Notes under the pieces: generated by a model
Told to the model about the DNA's origin: nothing
Databases searched by the model: none
What the model saw: the letters and a program-made list of their open reading frames with translations, nothing else
Part shown: piece after piece, positions 7,744-16,748 of the stretch
How positions within the stretch are numbered: position 1 is the stretch's first letter
Layout of the letters: each line of letters starts with the position of its first letter
Made by a program: the position numbers and the translations under genes
Assembly: GCA_026984835.1 (NCBI GenBank)
Contig: JALSRI010000214.1
Location: 1-33,696 of the forward strand
Source: Thiohalobacter sp.
GTDB taxonomy: Bacteria; Pseudomonadota; Gammaproteobacteria; DSM-19610
Direction: 5' to 3'
DNA length: 33,696 nucleotides

Positions 7744-8385
7744 TCAGGGCGTGATGACGCCCAGGCGGATGGCCAGCCGGGTGAGTTCGGCGGTGCTGGC
7801 GACGCCCAGCTTCTGCTTGAGGCGGGTGTTGTGGTGGCCGACGGTCTTGGGGCTGACGTTGAGGAGCCCGGCGATGTCGTTGACCGACAGGCCTTCGGCG
7901 CGCAGGCGGAACACCTCGAACTCGCGCGGCGACAGGCTGTCGATGGCGTACTTGTCGGCCGAGGTCCGGCGGTTGACCAGGAAGCCCATCATCTCCTGGC
8001 CGATGAACGACTCGCCCTGCGCCACCTGCCGTACCGCATCCAGCATCACCCGCGAGGCGCTGCGCTTGGAGATGTAGCCGAGCACGCCCTGGTCGAGGGC
8101 GCGGTTCAGGAAGACCTCGTTCTCGTGCACGCTGAACACGAGGATGCGCGCCGCCTTGTCGCGCGCCAGGATGCGGCGGCTGGCGTCCAGGCCGCCGATG
8201 CCGGGCAGGCTCAGGTCCATGACCACCACCGTCGGCCGGTGCTCCAGGTACAGGGTGTAGGCCGCCTCGCCGCTGTCGGCCTCGGCCACCACCTCGATGT
8301 CGTCCGTGCCCTCGAACAGGCGCCGGTAGCCGGCCCGCACCACTTCGTGGTCGTCGACCAGCAGCACCCGGATGGGCGCGCTCAT
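7744..8385 (-). CDS. NarL/FixJ-family response regulator (LuxR-type HTH)
   Basis: 213 residues. The receiver domain (about 5-120) has acidic residues D11/D12, the phosphorylation site D57 in VVMDLSLPG, S85 and the conserved K107 in YISKRSA. The LuxR/NarL helix-turn-helix lies at about 145-208 (LSPREFEVFRLRAEGLSVND, then VSPKTVGHHNTRLKQKL). It binds DNA and regulates transcription when phosphorylated. Its ATG overlaps the stop of the upstream kinase gene as ATGA, so the two are translationally coupled and surely form a pair. The kinase has the HisKA_3 type normally matched with NarL regulators. Target genes are unknown; the metallophosphatase immediately downstream, or the operon itself, are candidates. 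Confidence 0.92.
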   Translation of the reverse strand: MSAPIRVLLVDDHEVVRAGYRRLFEGTDDIEVVAEADSGEAAYTLYLEHRPTVVVMDLSLPGIGGLDASRRILARDKAARILVFSVHENEVFLNRALDQGVLGYISKRSASRVMLDAVRQVAQGESFIGQEMMGFLVNRRTSADKYAIDSLSPREFEVFRLRAEGLSVNDIAGLLNVSPKTVGHHNTRLKQKLGVASTAELTRLAIRLGVITP

Positions 8386-10133
8386 GCCGTCATCTCCGCG
8401 CTCCCCAGGGGAATGACGACGTGCAGCGCCAGGCCCCGGCCGGGCGCCGTCTCCAGGCGGAGTGTGCCGTGCAGCGCCTCGACGCGCTCGCGCATGCCGA
8501 TCAGACCCAGGCCGCGGCGTGGCAGGTCCGGGTCCATGCCACGACCGTCGTCGGCGACGTCCAGCACCACCTGCCCGGCGCCGCGGCCGCCGCGCCGCGA
8601 CAAGCCTATCCGCACCCGGCGGGCGCCGGCGTGGCGCGCCACGTTGGTGAGCGCCTCCTGCACGATGCGGTACAGGGAGATGTTGACCGGCTCGCCGAGG
8701 TCGCCCAGCTCGCCGTCGGTGCTGAACTCGAGCTCGGTGCCAGGGTGACGCTCGCGCCAGTCCCGCAGGGCGTCTTGCAGGGCGGCCACCAGGCCGAGGT
8801 CGTCCAGCACCGTCGGGCGCAGGCGCCGCATCATGGCGTGCACCGCGTCGTACATGCGCGCCGACACCGCCTGGATGGCCTCGGCGCTGGCGGCCACACG
8901 CCTGTCCTTGTGCTGCGACATGTCGTGGATGAGCTCAGCATCCGCCTGGATGGCGGTGGTGCACTGCCCCAGTTCGTCGTGCAGCTCGCGCGCCAGGTGG
9001 CGGCGCTCCTCTTCCTGCACCGCCAGCGACTTGTGGATCAGGAAGCGGTTGCCCTCCAGCAGGGTGCGGCACTCGCTCTCGGCCCGCTTGCGCTCGGTGA
9101 TGTCGTGCAGGGTGGCGGCGTACAGCGGCTCTCCGCTGACGTCGATGCAACCTATATAGAGCTCCATGGGAAAGCGGCTGCCGTCACGACGCCGGCCTTC
9201 CACTTCGCGGCGCGCGCCCGTGACCCGCGTCCAGAGCGTGGTATCGCTGTCGTGGTCCTGTGGCGGCGGCGCCAGCAGCAGCGCCGCATGGCGGCCGCGC
9301 AGCTCGGCCTCGTCGTAGCCGAACAGCGTCTGCATGGCGGGGTTGACCGACAGGATGCGGCCATCGGCATCATAGGTGATCATGCCGTCGATGGCGGTCG
9401 ACTCGATGACGCGCTCGCGCGCCAGTGCTTCCTGCAGGCGCCGGGTGCGCTGCGAGACTTCCGCCACCATGCGGTTGAAGGCGCTCGCCGTCATGCCCAC
9501 CTCGTCGGGCACGCCGGTGGGCACCGCCACCTCGTAGTCGCCGGCGCCGACCTGCTGGGCCGCCTGGGCGAGCTGGCCCAGGCGGCGGGTGAGGTGGATG
9601 CCGATCAGTACCGTGGCCAGGATGGTCAGCACGATTTCTGTGCCGGCGATGGCGACACTGCGCAGCCGCGCCGCCTGGATGGCCTGCTGCATTCTGGCCA
9701 GCGAGAAACCCATGCGCACCTGGCCCATGGCGCGGCCGCCGAACACGATATCGGTGGCGATGTCGTAGCGGGCATCGCGCACTTCGGAGGGATGGCGGTC
9801 CGGCGCCGGCCAGCCGCCGGCCGGCACCTCCCCGAGCCGGATCACCGGCCGCCGGTCGCGGTCCAGCACCGCCAGGTAGGCCAGTTCCGGGTGGGTGGCG
9901 ATGTTGCGCAGGTATTCCTCCAGGCTGGCGTAGTCCACTTCCACCATGTAGCTGCCGGAGGTGGTGGCGATCTGCTGCAGCATGCTGGCGGCCGTGTCGC
10001 GCAGCCGGTCGGTATGGGCACGGCGGATCAGGTCCAGGTTGTTCCACACCAGCAGCGACAGCATGATGACCTCGATCAACACCACGCTGGCGATGAGCCG
10101 GACCCGCAGGGAGCGCCAGGGCCGGACCGCCAT
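8382..10133 (-). CDS. sensor histidine kinase, HAMP-PAS-HisKA_3
   Basis: 583 residues. TM1 is at about 12-30, followed by a periplasmic sensor of roughly 125 residues and TM2 at about 160-180. HAMP lies at about 181-233, PAS at about 236-350 ending in a PAC-like YAATLHDITERKRAE, then the HisKA_3 phosphoacceptor helix with His385 in ARELHDELGQ, and a HATPase_c domain with N-box-like SLYRIVQEALTNVARHA and G-boxes DVADDGRGMD and GLGLIGMRERV. This is the NarX/DegS-like class. The gene sits between a PhnD-type binding protein (2-base gap upstream) and a NarL-type regulator (4-base overlap). The three probably form one pathway in which the binding protein presents a ligand to the kinase's periplasmic domain. 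The ligand is unknown. Confidence 0.9.
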   Translation of the reverse strand: MAVRPWRSLRVRLIASVVLIEVIMLSLLVWNNLDLIRRAHTDRLRDTAASMLQQIATTSGSYMVEVDYASLEEYLRNIATHPELAYLAVLDRDRRPVIRLGEVPAGGWPAPDRHPSEVRDARYDIATDIVFGGRAMGQVRMGFSLARMQQAIQAARLRSVAIAGTEIVLTILATVLIGIHLTRRLGQLAQAAQQVGAGDYEVAVPTGVPDEVGMTASAFNRMVAEVSQRTRRLQEALARERVIESTAIDGMITYDADGRILSVNPAMQTLFGYDEAELRGRHAALLLAPPPQDHDSDTTLWTRVTGARREVEGRRRDGSRFPMELYIGCIDVSGEPLYAATLHDITERKRAESECRTLLEGNRFLIHKSLAVQEEERRHLARELHDELGQCTTAIQADAELIHDMSQHKDRRVAASAEAIQAVSARMYDAVHAMMRRLRPTVLDDLGLVAALQDALRDWRERHPGTELEFSTDGELGDLGEPVNISLYRIVQEALTNVARHAGARRVRIGLSRRGGRGAGQVVLDVADDGRGMDPDLPRRGLGLIGMRERVEALHGTLRLETAPGRGLALHVVIPLGSAEMTA

Positions 10134-10135
10134 GC

Positions 10136-10972
10136 TCAGGGCGCCTCCAGGCGCGGCACGGCCCAGTCGAGATCGTCGTAGTCGTGCGGACCGGCGGGCG
10201 TGAAGCCCGGCCAGTCGAGCCGCGCCAGGATGGCGCGGCCGGTTGCATCACCGGCCATGCCGAGCAGCACGGCACGGATGCGCGCCACCAGGGCGTCGTC
10301 CAGCCAGGGCGCGACGCTGACCGGCATGTGATGGCCGGTCTCGGTGGTGGCGACGATGCGCGTGCCGGCGAGCACCTCGGGCGCCGCACGCCGGTACAGC
10401 GGCAGCATCAGCGAGGCTGCGTCGGTACGGCCCTGGTAGGCGCTCAGCAGCGAGGCGTTGTGACTGGGCGTCGCCACCAGGCTCAGGTCACGGTCCGGGT
10501 CCAGGCCTTCGCGCCGCAGCCGGGCGCGCACCAGCGCGGTCGCGAGCGCCAGCGGGTCGACCGTCGCCAGCCGCCGGCCGCGCAGGTCGGCCACCGTCCG
10601 CACCGGGCTGGCCTTCGGCACCACGATGACCGCCTGCATGCCCGGCAGGTCGACCCGCACCAGCGCCCGGTAGCCGGCGCGGCGCTGGGCGAGATAATAG
10701 AAATGCGGGGCCGTGAACAGGAGGTCGTAGCGCTTCGCCTCGTGGGTACGGCGCAGGAACTCGCTGAAATCCGGCGCCGTCTCCATGCGCACCTCGGCGC
10801 CGAGACGCTGCGACAGGTATTCCACCAGCGGAGCGAAACGCCGCACCAGGCGCTCGGGGCTGACGATGGGCAGAAAGCCGAACACCAGGTGGTCACGGGG
10901 CGCCGGCCCGGCCGCCGCCGCGGTCGCGACCAGCAGCAGGGCGCCCAGCAGCATGCCGGCCGAAGACCTCAT
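10136..10972 (-). CDS. PhnD-type periplasmic substrate-binding protein
   Basis: 278 residues with a signal peptide (about 1-21, GMLLGALLLVATAAAAG). The body has the features of phosphate/phosphonate ABC-type binding proteins: FGFLPIVSPERLVRRFAPLV at the start, a YDLLFTAPHFYYLAQRRAGY segment, VVPKASPVRTVADLRGRRLA and ATPSHNASLLSAYQGRTDAA. There is no ABC permease or ATPase next to it. Instead it is the first gene of an operon with a histidine kinase (2 bases downstream) and a regulator. The arrangement recalls AioX-AioS-AioR, where a PhnD-like protein is the periplasmic ligand sensor for arsenite. A sensory rather than a transport role is therefore inferred. A short 101-bp gap separates it from the upstream HIT gene; no clear promoter is seen there. 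Confidence 0.8.
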   Translation of the reverse strand: MRSSAGMLLGALLLVATAAAAGPAPRDHLVFGFLPIVSPERLVRRFAPLVEYLSQRLGAEVRMETAPDFSEFLRRTHEAKRYDLLFTAPHFYYLAQRRAGYRALVRVDLPGMQAVIVVPKASPVRTVADLRGRRLATVDPLALATALVRARLRREGLDPDRDLSLVATPSHNASLLSAYQGRTDAASLMLPLYRRAAPEVLAGTRIVATTETGHHMPVSVAPWLDDALVARIRAVLLGMAGDATGRAILARLDWPGFTPAGPHDYDDLDWAVPRLEAP

Positions 10973-11073
10973 CGACCCGAACGCCCCGGGCTGGAGCCGG
11001 CGCGCCGCCAGGGCAAGGCGATTCTGTTCACGCCCACCCCCGCAACGAGGCCGCCACCGGCATCCGCCCGCCT

Positions 11074-11487
11074 CTACAGGCGTTCGGCGATGCGCGCCGC
11101 CAGTTCCTGGCCCTCCGGATCGGCCAGCTTGCCGGCCGGCCAGCCGATGACCAGGCCGCTGCCATCGTCGTAGCGCGGGATGATATGGAAATGCACCCAG
11201 AAGACGGCCTGGTGCGCCGAAGCGCCGTTGTTCTGCAACACATTGAACGCCCTGGCGCCGGTGGCGTCCAGCACCGCGCGGCTGATGCGGGGCAGCACGC
11301 GGCCGATGGCGGCGGCGTGCTCCTCGTCGAGCCGGTCCAGGGTCTCGGCGTGCACCTTGGGTATGACCAGGGTATGGCCCCGGGAAAGGGGAAAAATATC
11401 CAGGAACGCCAGTACATGGTCGTCTTCGTACACCCGGTGGCAGGGCAGTTCGCCCGAGACTATTCTGTGAAAGATGGTTTGCGCCAT
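11074..11487 (-). CDS. HIT-family protein (HINT-like)
   Basis: 137 residues. The start is set at 11487 by MAQTIFHRIVSGELPCHRVY and a GGAGGG ribosome-binding site. It shows the HIT fold: I-x-x-GE-(I/L)-P at the N-terminus, FLDIFPLSRGHTLVIPK, and FNVLQNNGASAHQAVFWVHFHIIPR. HIT proteins are nucleotidyl hydrolases or transferases acting on nucleoside phosphoramidates and dinucleotides. The catalytic triad normally reads H-x-H-x-H; here the first His is Trp (W-V-H-F-H), while the nucleophilic His and the last His remain. It lies 34 bases after a sensor kinase gene in the same direction; a functional link is not evident. Confidence 0.88.
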   Translation of the reverse strand: MAQTIFHRIVSGELPCHRVYEDDHVLAFLDIFPLSRGHTLVIPKVHAETLDRLDEEHAAAIGRVLPRISRAVLDATGARAFNVLQNNGASAHQAVFWVHFHIIPRYDDGSGLVIGWPAGKLADPEGQELAARIAERL

Positions 11488-11521
11488 GTGCGTATTCCCT
11501 CCAGCATGCCCGAACCCCATT

Positions 11522-13651
11522 CTACCCCGCCGCGTCGCAGTCGGGTTCCAGGGTGAAACTGAAGCACGCCCCCCGGCCCGGCTCGGCATCGGCACGGATG
11601 CAGCCGCCGTGGCGCTGGACGATGTTGTACACCGTCGCCAGCCCGATGCCGCTGCCCGGGAATTCACCGGCGCCGTGCAGGCGCTGGAAGGGCTGGAACA
11701 ACTTGCCGGCGTAGCGCATGTCGAAGCCGACGCCATTGTCCTCGACCCGGTATTCGCCGCTGGCGGCGTCGCGACCGATGCGGATACGGGCATCCGGCCG
11801 TCCACCGGTGTACTTCCAGGCGTTGCCGACCAGGTTGCCCAGCGCGATGCGCAGCAGCACGGGGTCGCCGCACACCCGCAGCCCCGGCTCGATCTCCACC
11901 TGCACGTCGCGATCCGGCTCGGCGGCCCGCAGTTCGGCGACGACTTCGGCGGCCAGCGCGGAGAAATCGATCTCCTGGCGGCGGACATCGGCGCGCGACA
12001 CCCGCGACAGCTCCAGCAGGTCGTCGATCAGTTCGCCCATGCGCTGCGCCGCCTTCCTCACCCGCCCCACGTGTTCCAGGCCGACCGCGCCCAGCTGCGC
12101 ACCGAAATCCTCCTCCAGCACCGCGCTGAAGCCGTCGATGGCCCGCAGCGGACCGCGCAGATCGTGCGACACCGAGTAGCTGAAGGATTCCAGTTCCCGG
12201 TTGACCGTCGACAGTTCCCGGGTGCGGGCCTCGACCAGCTGCTCGAGTTCTTCCTGGTGGCGCTGCAGGGCCTGCTCGGCCTGGCGCCGCCGCCGGTTCA
12301 ACCGCACCGTGCCCACGGCCAGGGCCGCCTCCTGGGCCAGCCCCTCCATGAGGGCGATCTCGCGCTCGCTGTAGCCCTGGCGCGGCTGGCTGCCGGTCGA
12401 CATCAGTACGCCGATGGTGCGGCCTTCCTGCACCAGCGGCGCCGCCAGCACGGATCGCACGCCGAAGCGCTCCATCATGCGCGGGCTGGCGCGCGGGTCG
12501 GTGCGCGCATCCCCGACCGCCAGCGTGCCGCCCTCGTGGAACACCCACACCGCCATGGAGACCTCGTCCAGGGACAGCCGGAAATGCCCCTGCTCGCGGT
12601 AGGGCGCACCGCTGCGGGCGACGCCGACCAGTTCGTCGCTGTCCTCGTCGTGCAGGATGAGAAAGGAGCGGTCGCCGCCGAAAGCCTCCTGGCTGAGCTC
12701 GATGACCCGGTCCAGCAGGCGCGGCAGGGTGGCGGCCTCGCCGGCGCTGCGCAGCAGGCGGTTGTTGAGCGCCAGGATCTCGTTGTGGACGCGCAGGTCG
12801 CGCAGCATGCCGCGGAAGCGCGTGCCGAGCACGCCCAGTTCGTCGGTGGACATGGCGGCCGGGCCGTCCACCGCCGCCAGGTCGAGCTCCGCACCCCTGA
12901 CCATGCCCTGCAGCGGCGCCAGCGCCTGGCCGAAGGAGCGCACGAAGATCAGGCTGCCGAACACCGCCAGCAGTTCCAGGAACAGCCACACGAAGAAGGT
13001 CTCCAGGGAGAAGAAGCCGGTCCGCGTCCAGTAGTACTGCACCAGCATGGTGTCGATCAGCAGTGGCACCAGCGCGCCGATCAGGAACACCTTGGCGCGC
13101 AGGGTGACGTGCGGCCGTTCCAGCGGCGTATCGCCCAGCGCCCGGCCGAACAGGTCGAGGATGAGGAAGAAGATGGGCAGGCCGACGAGGATGGACACGA
13201 TCAACGCCACCAGGTGGATGCGGAACCAGTCCACCGGCCGGGCCACGTAGTCGGTGAACCACTCCGCGCTGACGATCACCGAGGACGGCGCCAGCAGCAG
13301 ATAGACCAGGAACACCGCCCAGAAGCTGAACGTGAAAGCGCGCATCCTGTCCAGCGCCGCCTTCGCCCCGCCGCGCTGCCGGTCCTGCAGCCAGGCGACC
13401 ACCGGCTGCATCCGGCGCCGGAAATACCACCAGGCGAACAGCAGCCAGCCCAGGATGTAGGCCGGCTCCAGCGGCGTGCGCAGGATGCCTGCCATCTGCT
13501 CCAGGGTGAGAATGCCGGTGAACAGGATGAAGGACAGCCCGACCACCGGCGGCAGCGTCCAGGCCAGCAGGATGAGGGTGGTGAATCGACGCCGGAACTC
13601 GGCAGCTGTGAGCATTCGCAGGGTGTCCGCTGGCGGCAGGGATAGGGGCAT
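11522..13651 (-). CDS. membrane sensor histidine kinase, six-helix, HAMP-like, GAF
   Basis: 709 residues from the ATG at 13651 (the frame extends upstream but without hydrophobic or conserved sequence). Six predicted transmembrane helices lie at about 24-45, 62-78, 106-126, 144-168, 188-206 and 214-238, then a HAMP-like linker (about 236-290), a GAF domain (about 305-450), a coiled coil (about 450-490), a HisKA helix with His496 in SYSVSHDLRGPLRAIDG, and a HATPase_c domain with GNLVGNAWKY and GIGLATVYNIV. This kinase class resembles phytochrome-like kinases of the FSYSVSHDLR type. No response regulator is directly adjacent in the same unit; the nearest is the FixJ-type gene 106 bases upstream, so it may act as a third input or be an orphan. 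The ribosome-binding site is weak. Confidence 0.88.
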   Translation of the reverse strand: MPLSLPPADTLRMLTAAEFRRRFTTLILLAWTLPPVVGLSFILFTGILTLEQMAGILRTPLEPAYILGWLLFAWWYFRRRMQPVVAWLQDRQRGGAKAALDRMRAFTFSFWAVFLVYLLLAPSSVIVSAEWFTDYVARPVDWFRIHLVALIVSILVGLPIFFLILDLFGRALGDTPLERPHVTLRAKVFLIGALVPLLIDTMLVQYYWTRTGFFSLETFFVWLFLELLAVFGSLIFVRSFGQALAPLQGMVRGAELDLAAVDGPAAMSTDELGVLGTRFRGMLRDLRVHNEILALNNRLLRSAGEAATLPRLLDRVIELSQEAFGGDRSFLILHDEDSDELVGVARSGAPYREQGHFRLSLDEVSMAVWVFHEGGTLAVGDARTDPRASPRMMERFGVRSVLAAPLVQEGRTIGVLMSTGSQPRQGYSEREIALMEGLAQEAALAVGTVRLNRRRRQAEQALQRHQEELEQLVEARTRELSTVNRELESFSYSVSHDLRGPLRAIDGFSAVLEEDFGAQLGAVGLEHVGRVRKAAQRMGELIDDLLELSRVSRADVRRQEIDFSALAAEVVAELRAAEPDRDVQVEIEPGLRVCGDPVLLRIALGNLVGNAWKYTGGRPDARIRIGRDAASGEYRVEDNGVGFDMRYAGKLFQPFQRLHGAGEFPGSGIGLATVYNIVQRHGGCIRADAEPGRGACFSFTLEPDCDAAG

Positions 13652-13680
13652 GTTAATGAGTCCGGTTTGCCGGCGCCAGA

Positions 13681-13709
13681 CCCGCGGCGGGAAAGGGCCC
13701 GCCCGCGGG
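13681..13709 (-). terminator. GC-rich hairpin between response regulator and kinase genes
   Basis: Within the 105-bp gap, CCCGCGGCGGG (13681-13691) can pair with CCCGCCCGCGGG (13698-13709) with one bulged base and a six-base loop. No T-run follows, so it may be a pause site, an attenuating structure or a Rho-independent terminator of poor quality. It separates the TtrS/FixJ-like pair from the downstream GAF kinase. Confidence 0.3.
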
Positions 13710-13756
13710 GCCAGACGCAGGAAATGACAGGCTCCCCGCACAAAGCCGGCCGGCGT

Positions 13757-14374
13757 CTACCCCAGGCCGGCGATGATCGCCATGCGCACCAGTTCGGTGG
13801 CCGAGGCGGCCTCCATCTTCGTCATCAGGTTGGCGCGGTGCAACTCCACCGTCTTGATGCTGATCCCCAGCTCCGCCGCGATCAGCTTGTTGGGGCGGGA
13901 CTGCAGCACCCGCGCCATCACCTCGTGCTCGCGCGGCGTGAGGCGCGCCGCACGCGCCTGGATGGCGTCGATGCGCTCGCGATCGCGGCGCTTGTCGCGG
14001 TCGAAGGCGATGGCGCTCTGCACGCGCCCGAGCATCAGGGCGTCGTTGTAGGGCTTTTCGATGAAATCCCAGGCGCCGGCCTTCATGGCGCGCACGGCCA
14101 TGGCCACGTCGGCGTGGCCGGTGACGATGATCACCGGCAGACTCACTCCGCGCCGGCGCAACCGGCGGTGCAGCTCCATGCCGTCGATGTCCGGCATGCG
14201 CACGTCCAGGAGCACGCAACCGCAGCCAGGCTCGCCGCCCGCCTCCAGGAAATCCAGCCCGCGCGCATAGACCCGCGCCGGCAGGTGGGCCGACTCGATC
14301 AGCCAGCGCAGCGATTCCCGCGCCATGCGGTCGTCGTCGACGATGTGCACGACCGCTTCGGCGTCGTCAGCCAT
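13757..14374 (-). CDS. FixJ/TtrR-type response regulator
   Basis: 205 residues from ATG 14374. Receiver domain: D13-D15, phosphoacceptor D57 in VLLDVRMPDIDG, T85 in VIIVTGHADVAMAV and K107 in WDFIEKPYND, the classical FixJ signature. A LuxR-type helix-turn-helix lies at about 138-200 (LTPREHEVMARVLQSRPNKL, then GISIKTVELHRANLMTKM). The start overlaps the stop of the upstream kinase gene by 8 bases, so it is the cognate partner. TtrR of the tetrathionate two-component system has the same size and architecture and a partner kinase with a PhnD-type sensor, so a TtrSR-like pair is the best description. No ttrABC reductase genes are present here, so the regulated function remains unknown. Confidence 0.92.
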   Translation of the reverse strand: MADDAEAVVHIVDDDRMARESLRWLIESAHLPARVYARGLDFLEAGGEPGCGCVLLDVRMPDIDGMELHRRLRRRGVSLPVIIVTGHADVAMAVRAMKAGAWDFIEKPYNDALMLGRVQSAIAFDRDKRRDRERIDAIQARAARLTPREHEVMARVLQSRPNKLIAAELGISIKTVELHRANLMTKMEAASATELVRMAIIAGLG

Positions 14375-16748
14375 GCGCGGCCCCCGGCAGTTCGAACACG
14401 AACTCTGTGCCACCCGGCGCCAGCGCCCGCACCGAGATGCGGCCCCGGTGCGACTCGATGATGGAGCGGCTGATGGACAGCCCGATGCCCATGCCGTCGG
14501 GCTTGGTGGTGTAGAAGGCGTCGAAGATATGTGCCAGGGCTTCCGGCGCGATGCCTTCGCCGGTGTCACGGGTGCGCACCCGCACCCGGCCGCCGACCGC
14601 CTCGGTGATCACGCCCAGGCGCCGTGCGCGGCCCTCGGTGCCGGACATGGCGTCGATGCCGTTGCGGATGAAGTTCATGATGACCTGTTCGAGCTGGATC
14701 ATGTTGCCCTCCACCGGCGGCAGCCGCGGCGCCAGCTCGAGCTCGACGGCGACGCCGTGACGGCGCGCTTCCAGCGCCGTAAGCGATGCCACCCGTTCGA
14801 CCGCCTGGTTGAGATCGACCGGGCCGCGCTCGGCGTCCTCCTTCTGCACGAACTCGCGGATGTTGCGGATGATGTCGGCCGCCAGCGTGGCGCTCTCGAC
14901 GGCCTTGCGCATGCCCTCCCGCAACCGCTCCGGGTCGCCCCCCTCACGCAGCAGGCGCAGGCAGGCGCTGCAATAGTTGATGGCGCCGGTCAGCGGCTGG
15001 TTGAGTTCGTGCGCCAGGCTGGCCGCCATCTCGCCGATGGTGCTCATGCGCGACACCCGCGCCAGTTCGGACTGGTGGCGCTGCTGCGATTCGAGGGCCA
15101 GCCGGCGCTCCAGTTCGTCACCGATCCACTGCGCCATCACCCGCAGCAGTTCGTGGTCCCAGCGGCTCAACGGCGCCACGCGCGGCTCGGTGGCGGCGAA
15201 TTCCAGCGTGCAGTGCACCTGGCCGTGCACCAGCACGGCGGTGCCGAGATAGCTCTTCCAGCGGCTCGCGCCCGGCAGGGCGCACAGCTCGCTGACCCGG
15301 TCCAGGTCCGGGATGTCCAGCGGCTCGCCGCGCTTTTCCACCAGCAGCCGCGCGCAGTGCGGCTGCAGCGGCCCGCCCCCGCCCGGCCCGAGGCCGGCGT
15401 CTCCGGCTGTCCGGCAGACCCGGGGGCCGTCCTCGCCGACGCTGGACAGCACCGCCACCGGCAGGCCGAAGTAGTCGCGCCCGGTCTCCAGCAGCCGGTC
15501 GAGCTTCTGCTCATGGGACAGCCCCGACGCGCCGGTGATGGCGACCAGCCCGCCGAGCGCCACGCGGCTGCGCTCCAGTGCCTGGTTGGTCGCCTCCAGG
15601 TCGGCGGTGCGCGCCTCCACCTGCTCCTCCAGGCTGTCGCGGTAGCGCGCCAGCGCCGCCTGGGAGCGCTCGCGCTCGGCGATCTCACGCTGCAGGGTCT
15701 GCTGGGCGACCTTCAGGCGGCGGTTGGTGCGGGAGACGTAGCCGTTGAGCAGCAGCAGGGCCAGCAGCAGGCTGGCGGCCGCGCCGAACCACCAGGCATG
15801 GCGCCGCAGCAGCGCCGGGAAGGTGGTCTGGCGCAGCACCTCGTAGGGCCCGATGCGCAGTTCCTTCATCAGTTCGTGCACCGGTGAATAGTCCAGCGGG
15901 ATGGTCCAGCCGGCGGTATGCGACGCCTGCGCCGCGGGATGATCGGCCGGCATGGACAGCAGGGCCCGGGCGACGCGGGTGGCGAGCCGGCGCGGCGTGT
16001 TGCGCAGGGTGGCGAACGGCCATTCCGGGTACAGGCGGGTGCTGCGCACCGGCAGGCTGCCGCCACCGCGCGGCGCCAGTACCCGCATCTCCTCCACGCC
16101 GACCCGGCCGCTCTCTATCATCCGCGCCAGCGTCTCGGCGCGCACCGTCGCCGCGTCGACTTCGCCGCGCTGCACCGCCACCACGATGCGGTCCTGCGGG
16201 AAGCCGGCGAAGCGCAACGCGGAAAAGTCCCGGAACGGATCGATACCCCGGGCCGCCAGCTCGCGCCAGGCCATCTGGAATCCGCCGAAGGCCTCGGGGC
16301 TGACCGCCATGAAGGACTTGCCATCGAGGTCGGCGAGGCTGCGGATGGCGTCGTTGTCACGGCGGGTGAAAACGACCGCGCCATAGCGCACGTGAATACG
16401 GCCCTGCTCGCGGGTCTGCAGGGTGGCGATGCGCGAGACGCCGAAGCGCGCTTCCAGGTCCACGTAGTTGCCAGGGTTGGTGAGGGTGAACCGGATCTCG
16501 TCGTTGCGCACTGCGGCGCTCATGCCGTCGAGGTCCAGGGGCACCACTTCGAAACGGTAGCCCGGCACCCGCGCAGACAGGTAGTCCGCCGTCGGCGACC
16601 AGCGCTGCAGGGCCTGCACCCTGCCCCGGTGGGCCAGCACGCCGACGCGCACCAGCGCCCCTTCGGCGGTCCCCGGCCCGGCTGCCGGCGAAGCCGCAAG
16701 CAGCAACAGCGCCAGCAGCAGGCTGTACAGGAGACGGGAAGGCTTCAT
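14367..16748 (-). CDS. TtrS-like sensor kinase with N-terminal PhnD-type sensory domain
   Basis: 793 residues. Signal peptide at about 1-24, then a periplasmic PhnD-like binding domain at about 31-300 (VRVGVLAHRGRVQALQRWSP, FTLTNPGNYVDLE, SLADLDGKSFMAVSPEAFGG). One TM helix lies at about 318-336, then a coiled coil (about 340-395), a GAF-like domain (about 400-540), HisKA with His580 in EMAASLAHELNQPLTGAINY, and HATPase_c with QVIMNFIRNGIDAM, DTGEGI and GIGLSISRSII. The order equals TtrS, which binds tetrathionate in its periplasmic domain, but the GAF-like domain is an addition I do not recall in TtrS. The next gene is its FixJ-type regulator. Ligand identity is unknown; oxyanions such as tetrathionate are plausible in a sulfur-oxidising lineage, but that is inference. 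Confidence 0.88.
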   Translation of the reverse strand: MKPSRLLYSLLLALLLLAASPAAGPGTAEGALVRVGVLAHRGRVQALQRWSPTADYLSARVPGYRFEVVPLDLDGMSAAVRNDEIRFTLTNPGNYVDLEARFGVSRIATLQTREQGRIHVRYGAVVFTRRDNDAIRSLADLDGKSFMAVSPEAFGGFQMAWRELAARGIDPFRDFSALRFAGFPQDRIVVAVQRGEVDAATVRAETLARMIESGRVGVEEMRVLAPRGGGSLPVRSTRLYPEWPFATLRNTPRRLATRVARALLSMPADHPAAQASHTAGWTIPLDYSPVHELMKELRIGPYEVLRQTTFPALLRRHAWWFGAAASLLLALLLLNGYVSRTNRRLKVAQQTLQREIAERERSQAALARYRDSLEEQVEARTADLEATNQALERSRVALGGLVAITGASGLSHEQKLDRLLETGRDYFGLPVAVLSSVGEDGPRVCRTAGDAGLGPGGGGPLQPHCARLLVEKRGEPLDIPDLDRVSELCALPGASRWKSYLGTAVLVHGQVHCTLEFAATEPRVAPLSRWDHELLRVMAQWIGDELERRLALESQQRHQSELARVSRMSTIGEMAASLAHELNQPLTGAINYCSACLRLLREGGDPERLREGMRKAVESATLAADIIRNIREFVQKEDAERGPVDLNQAVERVASLTALEARRHGVAVELELAPRLPPVEGNMIQLEQVIMNFIRNGIDAMSGTEGRARRLGVITEAVGGRVRVRTRDTGEGIAPEALAHIFDAFYTTKPDGMGIGLSISRSIIESHRGRISVRALAPGGTEFVFELPGAAHG

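Noticed and set aside
8421-10181. 586-codon plus-strand open frame opposite the HAMP-PAS kinase
   Set aside because: Antisense shadow without recognisable domains.
11474-13645. 723-codon plus-strand open frame opposite the GAF kinase
   Set aside because: Antisense shadow; the minus-strand frame has complete kinase motifs.
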